Shown here: one piece after another, positions 14,905 to 25,900 of the stretch
How positions within the stretch are numbered: the first letter of the stretch is position 1
How the letters are laid out: each line of letters opens with the position of its first letter
Origin: Oreocharis arfaki
Taxonomy: Eukaryota; Chordata; Aves; Passeriformes; Paramythiidae
Length of the DNA stretch: 64,000 nt
NCBI GenBank assembly: GCA_013398015.1
Contig: VZRR01011537.1
Span: 56,924 to 120,923 of the forward strand
Direction of reading: 5' to 3'
Notes under the pieces: generated by a model
What the model saw: the letters and a program-made list of their open reading frames with translations, nothing else
What the model was told of the DNA's origin: nothing
Databases searched by the model: none
Made by a program: the position numbers and the translations under genes

Positions 14905-15660
14905 TGCTGATGTGTATGAGGTTCAATGAGGTGAAGTGCGAGGTCCTGCACTTGTGTCACACCAAACCTGTGCAGCTCCACAGGCTGGGGCAAAGTGGCT
15001 GAGAAGCTGCCCAGCGGAAAAGGACCCAGGGGTGCTAGTCAACGGGAGCTGAACATGATCCAGCATGTGCCCAGCTGGCCAAGAAGGTCAATGGCATCCT
15101 GGCCAGTGTCAGGAGCAGTGTGGTTAGCAGGACCAGGACAATGACTGACCACCTTCACTCGGCACTGGTGAGGCCACACCTTGACTCCTGTGTCCAGTTC
15201 TGGGCCCCTCACTACAAGAAGGACATTGAGGTGCTGGAGCATGTCCAGAGAAGGAGCTGGGGAAGGAGCACAAGTCCTGTGAAAGGCTGCTGAGGGAGCT
15301 GGGGATCTTTAGCCTGGAGAAAAGGAGACTCAGAGGAGACATTATTGTTCTCTATAACTGTCTGAAAGGGAGTCAACCTCTTCTCCCAAGCCATCAGCAG
15401 CAGACAAGGAAATGGCTTCAGCCTGCGCCAAAGGAGATTCAGGGTGGAAGTTAGGAAGAATTTTTTCACTGAAAGGGTTGTCAAGAATTGGAGCGGGCTG
15501 TCCGGGGAGGTGGTGGAGTCGCTGTCCCTGGAAGTGTTCAAGAAACAACTGGACATGGCACTTAATGCTCTGGTTTAGTTGGCATGGTGGTGCTCAATCA
15601 AAACTTGGACTCAGCAGTCTTGGAGGTCTTTTCCAACCTTAATGATTCCATGATTCTATG
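14905..15660 (+). mobile_element. CR1 LINE, 5'-truncated, about 750 bp
   Basis: The + strand shows successive CR1 landmarks: 'aggtcctgcacttg', 'catgtccagagaagg', 'gggatctttagcctggag', 'aaaggagactcagagg', 'gttaggaagaattttttcac', 'ctggaagtgttcaag', and the 3' end 'ccatgattctatg'. The order and orientation are those of the last part of ORF2 plus the 3' UTR. It is 5'-truncated, as most CR1 copies are. Frameshifts leave only short open frames on either strand, so the element is dead. It lies in a PTPRR intron in the same orientation as the gene. Confidence 0.92.
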
Positions 15661-17172
15661 GAGGAAAGCATTTGCCTGATATTGGGGGGAATAGTACTTG
15701 CCTCACAGATATTATCAGATGATGTCTGTATTATACTAATAGATGGTATTACTGTGAAAGGGAAGTTGTATCTTAACATCCAGTGTTCAGAGAGGTGTGC
15801 AGTCTCCCAGCAGTTCTCCTGCAGATGAGAGATGCACCCAACCAAGGAGAGTTTTAGCAGAAAAACTGCAATCACTGGATCGTAGATTATCCAGTAAATG
15901 GTTAATCATTGGCATATGTGATTTTACAAATGGGCAAGGCGTAGAGTTGTATACTGCTCTGGCAGGATGACTATTAGGAGAGACTTGAGACAATCTTATG
16001 TTATGTTTGTGTATATCCAAGCATGACAGAGTAACTAAGAGTTAAAAGAACTTTACTGTAAGCACCCCTTAATGGTGAGGCAGTAATGTGCGGAGGTAGG
16101 AATCAAACTGGTGTTCTCATATCTCTATATGTGCATAGCTGCTTGGTAAATGTTAACTGAGCTGGACATCTGTAGTCCAGTTCAGCGAGCTGAATCTGTA
16201 CTGATTGCTGCTTAGTAAACACAAAAACTTTGATAAATGCCTATAAATCTGTGTTTAGTCATCACAATTTGCAGAGAATGGATTTTTTTGCAATCTATAT
16301 CCCTAAAGGGTCGAGTAGATAATATTTGATTGATGGGTTGAAAATATGAAAAAAGCAGTTTTCTTAAGTGTTTTTTTGAGAAAGCTCCAAAAAGAATAGG
16401 GCTCATACCAAGCCCACACAAGTGTGGTCTATTTGTATTTTCATGGCTCAAAGTTGTTATTGAATCCAGCTTTATTTTCCTATAGAAATGGAAATGTTAG
16501 GAATTTGATTGTCCTGCAAGAGATGTTTGGCATTTCCAAATAGCCCCTTTTAAGTCTGTGACCATTCCTTCTCCTCGGACACAGATCATTTATTGTGGTT
16601 TAGTGCCTCTCCCTTCCCTTCTACCTAACATGAGACATTGTCTACTGTCTTGGTAGTCACAATGTTTACACTGCCTTTCACTTATTTCTGCTGGTTTTGT
16701 CAATTTTTCTTGCTACATTATGTATATTTAATTTCAGTAAATTCTTAAGCATGCACCTAACATAACTGTGAATTTATTTCACATTGTTATGTGTATCAGT
16801 TAGAAATATGTCTCCTGGGTTTTTTTCTGTGAAATATTTCTTCCCTACCAAGATACCACTTTCCTATTTGACATTCATAACAATAAAGTAGCATACAGGG
16901 AGCTGTTTCTGCTTCTGATAATAATTCATGGAGTTGCACCCTAGCACACATTTTTACGACATCACTTGTTATATTGAAGAAGTAGGATGTACTTGGTTTT
17001 CTGTCCACTCAGTGCTACCAGTGAAACCAGTCTTGCAGTCTTTGCATGCCCAAATCCATCAGTGACTATAGAAAAAGTCAGGGTGCATGAATAACTCAGG
17101 ATCAGCTTCATAAGTATGGGATTTACAGTAACACAGATCTCGTATAACCATCTGAATTATTTTCTAATGCAG

Positions 17173-17359
17173 ACGAGGATCCAATGTCTCACTGACTTTG
17201 GATATGAGCAGCTTGGGAAGTGTTGAACCTTTCGTCACTGTGCCAACCCCACGAGAAAAAGTAGCGATGGAATACCTGCAATCAGCTGGCCGCGTCCTGA
17301 CACGGCAGCAGCTTCGAGATGCAGTTGTATGTTCTCATTTACTTCAAACAGAATTCATG
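17173..17359 (+). CDS. PTPRR: PTPRR exon: kinase interaction motif, second half, and linker
   Basis: The acceptor 'tttctaatgcag' precedes the exon and the donor 'gtgagt' follows it. One leading base completes a split codon, then 62 codons follow. The peptide begins RGSNVSLTLDM, the second half of the kinase interaction motif that docks ERK1/2 and p38; its first serine is the known PKA site that switches docking off in PTP-SL. The rest, to SHLLQTEFM, is the helical linker before the phosphatase domain, with PTPREKVAMEYLQSAGR typical of PTPRR. The exon ends in phase 0. The basic half of the motif must be in an upstream exon that I did not find. The start is set by the splice acceptor, not by an ATG. 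Confidence 0.95.
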
Positions 17360-20300
17360 GTGAGTTCAACAGCATGCTTGAAATGAGGATTTTTGACATG
17401 AGTGGTACAACAGAAACTGTGGGGAAAAAATATTTGGGCAACACTTTAATGTCAACGTGCAAATCATTTCCAAAGTGCAGATTAGATAGTTTCGAGGTGG
17501 TGTTTTATGTTTGTGCACTGAAGACAGATAAGTCAGTCAGTTGTATCCTTGGATAATACAGATTCCTCTTGGTTTGAAGTCCCATCATAGATGGGCTAAG
17601 TGTTATAATAGAGCTACAGTGCAAATGGTCAGAACTGTAACACTGGGACAGTTTCAAAGAGGTCATAAAGGCTATGATGACAGAAAACACAGTAATAATT
17701 GGAGATTTTGTTTATTCCCATGTAAACACCATGAATGTTTGCAATTTGAGCACTAAATTTTAGTCACCGTAAATTATTTTTGGAGCAAATAGGGACACCC
17801 ACATTCCCTGTCCAAAAGGGACTTTTGTCCCAAGGTTCAAAATATCTTTAACAAGCATGGCATACAGCAGCCTAATATACTCAAGACAAAAAACCCTGAT
17901 GTGTTTTACAAGTGTATTTATTAGTAAAAGGGGTAAGAATGTAAAATGGAGAAAGTGGCCAGGTGGAAAAAATCAGAGCAGAAAATCTCTGTCAGGGGAA
18001 AACAAATTACAACACATTACTTTAAGAAGACCCGAAAACGTCTGGTATTGCAAAACACCCAGATGAAAAAAGTTATCAGAAAAAAGGAGACACTTTTTAC
18101 AAGGGAAATAGAAAAGAGCATAAACTGATGCCACTTGAATGTGAAAGCTGAGTAAGGTAGGGCAAGAAAGTTTTGAATTAAAAAAAAATCATAACTTCAT
18201 TTTTAAACAGATCAAGAGCATGAAGGTTACCAAAGAGTACAAGAATCAATTGATGATCACAATGGTAGAAAAGTGATTTGGGGAAGTTGAACCAGTAGGT
18301 GAGAAGTGACTCCATTATTTGAATCTGCATTGACCCTAGAAGAACTTAAGAAATTTTCTACATCTGTGGCAGGTGTAAGTTCAAGCAGATCACAAGAGGT
18401 TTGGTCTGATATTGAAGCGTTAGTGGAGGGGATTCTGTAACAAAGCCATTAAATTAATAAAAGTAAGCTAGTAGTCACCCAGGAATCCTAAAGGAGTCCA
18501 TATATGCACTTACTGATGTATTAACTGGAGGGGTGTTATGCAGCAGTTGTGTTTCAGCAGCTGAGGAATCAGAGGGCCAGAGGTAGCAGTTTTTCAGAAG
18601 GGTTCCAGAACTGATCCAGAGAAACTGCATATCTAGAAATCTGATACCTAAATCAGAGAAACTGGGAGGAATTAAAATTAAACATGCCAGAGCATGTGAT
18701 CCCTTAAGTTTCATTTTGTTTCCAATTTGTGCATGGGAATCAATAGATAATGAATGCCATCTTACTCTTAAAAATAGCTTTTCATTATGAATAATTGCAT
18801 CCTATGAAGCCGCCCTTTTATTTACCTTTAAAATCCGAGGGTTATAGTAAAAGTGATTTGCTTAAGAAAAGTAAATCCCTCAATTCTTCTACCAAAAAGT
18901 GGACAGACAGTGTACACAGAAAAAATTACAGTCATCCAACATAGTTTTATCACCAGTTATGCCATAGGTTCCCTGCCATTCTGCTGCTTAGGCAGGAAAG
19001 TCAGAAGAAATAACTTCATCATGCTTAAACCCCCCATGTTAGGAGACAGTTTGTACAGACAAATTGGCACCTCAGAGAATCCTCTTTACCCGAATTGTCT
19101 CACACAGCAGTTGTGCACATCTTTGGGGAGACAGTCACATTTTATTTGTCCCTCAGGGGGGCACAGCATGCCTTTGGCCATTCAGTGTTTCCACAGAATT
19201 TTAGTGAAAAGGTCATGACTTGTCTATTCTGTTTTTAAACCATTTTTAAAAATGTGTTTTAAGATGAAGCTGTCGAACGTTATCTGTTTACTATGTTCCT
19301 TGCTACGGATAATAGCTCAAGTAGGAACTTGAGGCATGCAAAGAACGTGGTATATAACCCTCACCCGTTCTGCTCACAGAGCTCATTTTAACTAGCTAAA
19401 GAAATACAGTAGGGCAGTAGTTTCTCTCTTACAGTCTCTCTCTTCTGGAGACTAGAATTATTAGTTCTCATGAAAAACTTCCAAATGTGAAAAAAGTGGA
19501 GAAATGTTGAAAGTTTTCAGTGGAAAATTAAAACATGAGCAGTTTCAGGTTAATTTCAGTTCTTCATTTTTTTTCACTAACAGTTAAAGGGACATCACTT
19601 ATTCTTACTATACAAGGTTTTAAATTACTGTCAAAATGTTTTTCCATAATATTTATTAAGATATTTTCATTTTTTATTTTTAATAATGCAACAAAAATGT
19701 GGATATATTTGGTTGGGAGAATATACCTGATTTGGAAGGAGGAAGAAACATAATTTGCTCAGCATGTATGTTTTCTTTAGTAGCCTGAGTTGCTACTCTT
19801 CAAATGACAGAGTATCTGAAGTTGGTGACAGAAGATAAAATTCATTATTCCCAAAACACTCAAATGTCGAGAAATACAATCCTGCATGGGAAAGTGCCAG
19901 ATCATTAAATCTATAAAATTAGGTCCTCATAAAAATAGAGGGATGGGTATAATGACTACCTGCCTGAATTTTCCTAAATTTTGCCACATTTTCTTGAATG
20001 CCTTTAGAGATCCAAATCATACCTCTTCAAATGTATGAGTAGCATTTAAAACCTAAGGTGAACCAGAATAGCTGCTATTAGAAGGTATCACTCAGAGAGG
20101 GAGACCAGCCCATGAACAATATGCATATGCATCTATAATTGCATGCAAGTGACTGAGCACATGAATGTGTGCGGTTTATACATTATTTGCAATTATTTAA
20201 TTAAATAGATACGTTTTTTAAATCAATTATATATATATATATTGCCTATACAGGTATGGAGTTTGTATGCTAATTTGCACATATTCCTGCTATTTGCAGT

Positions 20301-22899
20301 CTGCTGGGCTTATTTGCTCCCCTGTTAGCAGGAATGTTATCCCCATATTACCCTGATATTTTTTTTCTGGAATAATCTCTTTTTTCTCACAGCCAGTTTC
20401 AGAATAGGTGACTTGCCTGTGGCCGTGATCCACCGTGTATTGTCAGATTTCTGTCTGTGCCCTTGGACTCACAAGTACTTAGTAGTGGGAGGAGACCACT
20501 GATTAGAAAGTGTTTACAGGATGTAAATGATTAATGTTATTAATGGTCCCAGTTGGCCCAGAGAAATGTGTTTCTGTTTTCAACTTGGTGGCATTTTTGC
20601 ATCTGTCAGTAACTCACCAAATGATGAACTATTTAAAAATTTCGGCAGGCATAGTGAGGGAGACAGCCAGGCAGCTGGAAGACCCTCAGCAACCACCATC
20701 GTTGGGGCAGGCAGAGGACTCTTCCTCCCACATCTTTTTCCAGTCTCTGTAAATAACAGACATAGATCACAGTAAGTGCAGGCTTAGTGTCTTGCTCTCT
20801 CTCACTTGGTGTGTAGTTCAGCACGGAAACCTTTCAGAGGCCGTGTACTGGTGTTGTCTGTATTAAGCCAGAACAGAGCTAGGGAAGCTCTAGGTCAGCC
20901 AGTTGGAACAATTCAGAGCCCAGGGGCCAAGGGTAAGAGTCTCACAGAGGTCGTCATGGGGAAGCAGCAGAAGTCAGAGGTGAATATGAGGAGGGTGTGG
21001 GAGCTCATTTTGTAGTTTTGTGGATGAGGAAGTGGCATTAGATGCAGGACAGAGGTGACCTTAGGTTTGACCTGAGATAGTGGGGACGAGGTTTATGCAA
21101 GAATGAAGTCTTAGAAGTGAGAAGATCCTGAACTTAGGACAGCCATCATATGGACGGCAGTACAGCGATCTGAAAAAGGATTGGGTGAAGTACCTGCAAG
21201 GAAGCTGTGTCTTAGTGGCAATGCTTTGGCTGGCCTGACACAGCAAGTCATTCTTTTGAGGAACCAGCTGAAGACCAAGAAGAGATCACGGAAGAAACTG
21301 AGTGAGGGAGGTGAGAAGAATAAAGAAGGTCCATGAAATGCATGGGGCATAAGGCAGAGAGGGTAGAAAAATAAAAATCAACACAGATGCAGCCTCACAT
21401 AGTAAGATGTTCAGAAGCCAAGTTGGGAAGTGGAAACAAATCACAGCATTTCATTATGAACCATCTAAATATTGCTTAACTTTGCCATCTCTTCAAGCAG
21501 TAAATTGAGAGGGTAGCTTCCCCTCCTTGGTGAACCCATGTAAAAATCTGCTATTGGTTGCGTGCTTGACAAGCTGTTAGAGACCTCATCCCTGTTCCTT
21601 TAAAAAAAACCCTGCAGAGGTCAGTCATGCTGGATAGGACCAGAGCTTGGGTCTGAAAGACAGTGACCATGCATTTCTTCTGTGCCAAAGTACTGGGGAG
21701 GCCTGCACCTCTAGAGTAGAAACCAACTCATTTTGGAGGAAAATCCTTAAGTAAATTTTCCAGTGATGCAAGCCAACAGATCCTCCTCATGTTCCAACGT
21801 GTCTCTAAGAGACAATTACTTAATATGCCACTGTCTCTTAGACCAAATGTCCCAGGCTAGCATGAAGTTTCCAAGTCACTAGTCATGACTGTTCTTTTAA
21901 GTAGAAGTATTAATTTACTGAAAATCAAATTTCAGCTTACTCTAAGATAATTTAAATAATGGTGGCCAAAAAAAGATCAGCATAAAAATGAAGATTTGAG
22001 TAAACTGAAGCATTTTTAATGTGATTTTGCCAGATTATTTTAGTTGGTAAAACATCCCCCACAATCATGGAAAAAACCAAACAACCCTACATGTTTAATC
22101 CTGCCGTTTTAAAAGGGTTGGTTTTATTCAACTGTAAAGACATTGTTTCAGGACCTTGAAACCAAAATTATTCTTACCCTCCCTTAAACCAAGTTAAAGA
22201 TTTTGTTCAATGCAAAATTTGTGGATTTTTACTTTTCATGCTGACAAACAGTTTGAAAAACAGTGATTTTAAGTTTATGAGGAGTTTATTATTTGTATAT
22301 TTTGGAAACTTAAAGGAAACTGTCACATTAGTTACACACATCTGTAATGTAAATCAGTCACTAAAAGATCAAAATGAGAAGCAGAAGAAATAGCTTCAGA
22401 TTTTTATTACTTTTGAGTCACTGAATGCAAAAGACTAAGGCACTTCATTCTAGTAGTTTAAATAAAAGGCAAGTGAGGTCTTTGAATTTCGTTGTTAAGG
22501 GCTTAGCACAAGATTTTTTTAAAGTTTGCCATATATTAATATTTAATTATTTAAAGCTCCTCCCCCAATTATGTAAAGTATTGCTCTTTTTTGCCACAGT
22601 ACTGTACTTTTGAACTCCACTTTTCTGGAACTGTAGTGCATTTTAACCTTGGTCCTAATCCCATAAAAACTTTCTTTTTAATAATTCTTCAGAAGTGTTT
22701 CTTGGAAGTCACCTCTTCAATATGCAACTCCCTGTGTTTATTAAAGGAAGGGTGTTGACAGGCTCGAGGTGGGAACCACTTTTTTTCTTAATAACTTTGA
22801 TGTTAAAAGACAGTTGTATAACAGCAGATGGCCTTCTGGTGATAATTTCCTGCATGGCTCCTTTGGAAATATCAGTCTGATTTAATTTATTTTTTATAG
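17360..22899 (+). other. PTPRR intron
   Basis: A GT...AG intron of about 5.5 kb between a 'gtgagt' donor and the acceptor 'tttattttttatag'. It holds an AT microsatellite at about 20.23 kb and a palindromic 'atgcatatgcat'-type patch near 20.12 kb that could bind POU factors, which is a weak inference. A 500-base stretch at 20.65-21.35 kb is richer in G and A than its surroundings. I see no exon or named repeat. Confidence 0.85.
20227..20242. repeat. AT dinucleotide microsatellite
   Basis: A short uninterrupted run of alternating T and A, about eight units, inside an AT-rich part of a PTPRR intron. It is short enough to be only mildly polymorphic. Confidence 0.8.
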
Positions 22900-22984
22900 G
22901 AAATACCAATGAATTTTGTGGATCCCAAAGAAATTGACATCCCAAGTCATGGAACTAAAAACCGCTATAAAACAATTTTGCCAA
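22900..22984 (+). CDS. PTPRR: PTPRR exon: start of phosphatase domain, pTyr loop
   Basis: The acceptor is 'tttattttttatag' and the donor is 'gtaagt'. It has 28 whole codons plus one base, the A of a split Asn codon. The peptide EIPMNFVDPKEIDIP is a hallmark of the PTPRR/PTPN5/PTPN7 family and is followed by KNRYKTILP. That KNRY segment (residues 82-85 of the visible protein) is the phosphotyrosine recognition loop; its tyrosine sets the depth of the catalytic pocket. Nothing is missing, and the joins on both sides preserve the frame. Confidence 0.97.
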
Positions 22985-25900
22985 GTAAGTGAGTTAGCCC
23001 ATGGTTTCCTTCTATGACATTTAGTCCTGCTTTGAGAACGTATTGCTGTGAAAATCTAGGTGTCTTTATATTTGCTTGGTGTGTACCCATTCATACTTGT
23101 ATTTATAATCCATGTAGAAAGATAACAGAAGCCCTGTGCTGTAGGACTGGCAAATGCAGAACTCTCACTGGATGCCTTGGTAGGTAGACAGGTTGGCAGC
23201 ATCCCAGCCATGTACTGAAGGGCAGCCTGGGCTCATGCTGATCATCTCTGAAAGGCAGCTCAGGCAGATGGGGAGAGTGAGGTCTGCCATGCCTTGCAGT
23301 AGCTCCTCATCACAGCCCAAACCATCTTGTAGTCACTAAGCTCCCTCTGGTTGCATCAAGATACTTCGGGTTAAAAAAACCCAGACTACAAAAAGCAAGT
23401 GCAACCTATCTTATCTTGTACTGGGCTTCCATCTTTGAAGGTCCTCCGTTTATTGCTTTTTTTCTTCTCCATGCACTAAACTGGCTTTGCAGAAATCTGT
23501 TTACATTCCTGATACAGTGCTGCTTCTTCATTGCTCTAAACTTGTTACTGCCTTGCCATACTGCTTGTGTATTTTCATTGGCCCAAATTCATGTACAATT
23601 GCTTTGGTATAATTGAAGGTGATTGAAAACTTTTCAGTGGAATAGTTTTCCTTCAAAATACATGTTTCTCTGAAATGCAGCTGTTTTCATAACATTTGTT
23701 GGTGGATAATGAGATATTCCATTTCTCTTTTATTAAACATTTTTTTTTGTGTTCTGTTTCAAAATAGGTTGCAGAAGTTTTAACATTACACTAAATATAG
23801 ACATGAATAGTTGAGTTTTTATAATTTTTGACATCACCAAAGTGAAAAAGTTCAGTGATTCAAAATATTATAGAACATTCCCACAGAAAAATGTAAATCC
23901 CTTGCTTAGGTTTGTAATGAAGAATACTTTTAAAATTACAGTATATCCTATCAACTAGAAATTTGTTTTTTAACATCTCTAGAATATCCTTGTGGGTGGA
24001 TGTTATATGTTAGTCATTCAAATTCACACAAATTATGAGATTTCTCTCACCAAATCTGAAAGCATTATAATTTGTTCACATTACACCAAGGCCTTGCAGT
24101 CAAACTAATGAAAACTGATGGCCTTCAGCCTCTAGATTAATCTCAGAAATGTGATATGTAGCTGGGAAAGAAGCTTGTGTCGAGTCCTTGATTCTCTTCC
24201 GCCTCCAGTAAAATTTTCAGTGTGTTCGAGGTTAGTTCATCTCTTGCAACCAATAGCTGTGTGCATCCAGGTATACTCGAAAAATGTTGAAGGGAATTAA
24301 AGACAGAAGGTAACTGAATGCGAGTTAAATACCAATCAGACAATTCCGTGTCCTTTAGAGCCTGGCCCAGTGTCAACAGGATGTACACAGACGGTGAAAT
24401 CCTGACCTCTTTGACGACAGCAGGAATTTTGGCATCAGCTGCAGAGGAGACAAGATATCATGAGCCCCCCTCTGCCTGACTGGCAGATTTTTGGAAGGAG
24501 TTCTCCCTTCCCATAGCATCTCCTGTCCAGGCTGCCTCAGCCACCATCAGGTTCGCCTCCAGCAACGCCTTGCAAATGCGATGAGTCCTGTTTCACTGTA
24601 GCATGTGTTTTGAATTGGGACAAAAGAGTTGTGCTGTGCTTGATGCTGATGAGCTTTGAGAACCAGCGTGCCTGTATGTCTTCACCTCTAGTTAGCCAGG
24701 ATATGCTGCTAGCTCTACAGCACATTTTCAATCCAAGCACACTGCTGGTGTGCACCACAGCTACCCACTGACAGGCACTTTGTAACCATCCTTGACAGAA
24801 ATCAGAAGGTCTTTTGTGTGTTAGCACCAGGCTTTTTCAAAGAAGATATTTTGAGGATTGAGGCACATGCTCATAATAAATATTCGCACATCCCACACCC
24901 AGTCTGAGAGGGTTTGGAAATTATTTGAGTGAGTAAATAGGACAGCTTTCCCGATTTCCTGCTCAGATGATATCAACCTGCTGCTTTGTACACCCGCATC
25001 AGCTTTTCCATTCCCAGCATTGGGCGCGTCTCCTGAACTGGGGCACCTGTGATGACAAGTGACGTTTGAGCTGATGGATTATGTCCTAAAAATGCCCAGT
25101 CCTGCCAGCTCCACCCTCTGTGCTGTGGTAGATATTCTCGTTTTCTAAGAGATAATTCTGTGACAGGGTGCATGAGGGCAGGTTTATGTTAGCAGATACT
25201 ACCCAGCCAGACACACTCGTGAAATATAGCTAACGCCTATTGAAAATTATTCTATATGGAAAACTGCAAAGTACAGGAGATGTTACATTTCTATGAAAGA
25301 TGTTTCAGTTGCAGTATAACATAGCCAACACTCTTATGCAAACACTAGGCTGCCACTTTAATTTCTCCAAGTGTTATTTGCGTTACAAGAATATTCTAAT
25401 TCAGCTCCCGAGGGGCCAATGTGGGATTAGAGGCAAGTGGCTAAACAGTTCCTTAAGATCAGTGTTTCTCCATCCTTCCTCCTGACTGTGACCCCACCCA
25501 TAGCTCCTGTTAAACCCTGCTCTGTATCTTTAGCTACATCCCCTCTGTCACCAGTCTCCAGTATTTCTCACGCCCTCTGAGCAGGTTCCCAATCCTACAC
25601 ACAGATTTCCCAGTTTCTCACCATAGCCACATCCCTGTGGCAGAACAGCAGCCCTGCTGCTCATTCCTCATCCTCTTACTCCACATCTTCACCTTCGCCT
25701 TCTTGTCTCCTGCAGCCCTGACTACAAGCCCCTGCAGCAGGGACTCAGCTTCCTACTATCTTCTCCTATATCTCCCACTACTTCTTCAGCCTTCTATCTT
25801 TTCTACTTCCGGTCTCATTTTTCCATCTTAAATCAGAGGCAGAATTCCTGTGGTATTTCAGAGTACACGTGGACTTTTGCTTACAAAGGAGCGAGTGGTT

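Larger units (their letters stand above)
1..17172. other. Probable PTPRR intron or 5' region, no recognised exon
   Basis: No coding exon is recognised in these 17 kb. The following PTPRR exon starts in the middle of a codon, so at least part of this stretch must be intron. I could not locate the preceding exon, which should encode the N-terminal half of the kinase interaction motif and the membrane segment. Contents I can support are a CR1 fragment near 1.2 kb, an 86-bp tandem copy with an N near 1.8 kb, and a CR1 copy at 14.9-15.7 kb. A stop-poor, CpG-containing patch at 7.1-7.34 kb and a GC-richer patch at 11.8-12.15 kb are unexplained. Open frames elsewhere look like chance. Confidence 0.6.

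Noticed and set aside
15124..15556. Several overlapping frames on the minus strand and one on the plus strand.
   Set aside because: They lie in the CR1 copy at 14.9-15.7 kb, mostly against its coding direction, and show no CR1 ORF continuity.
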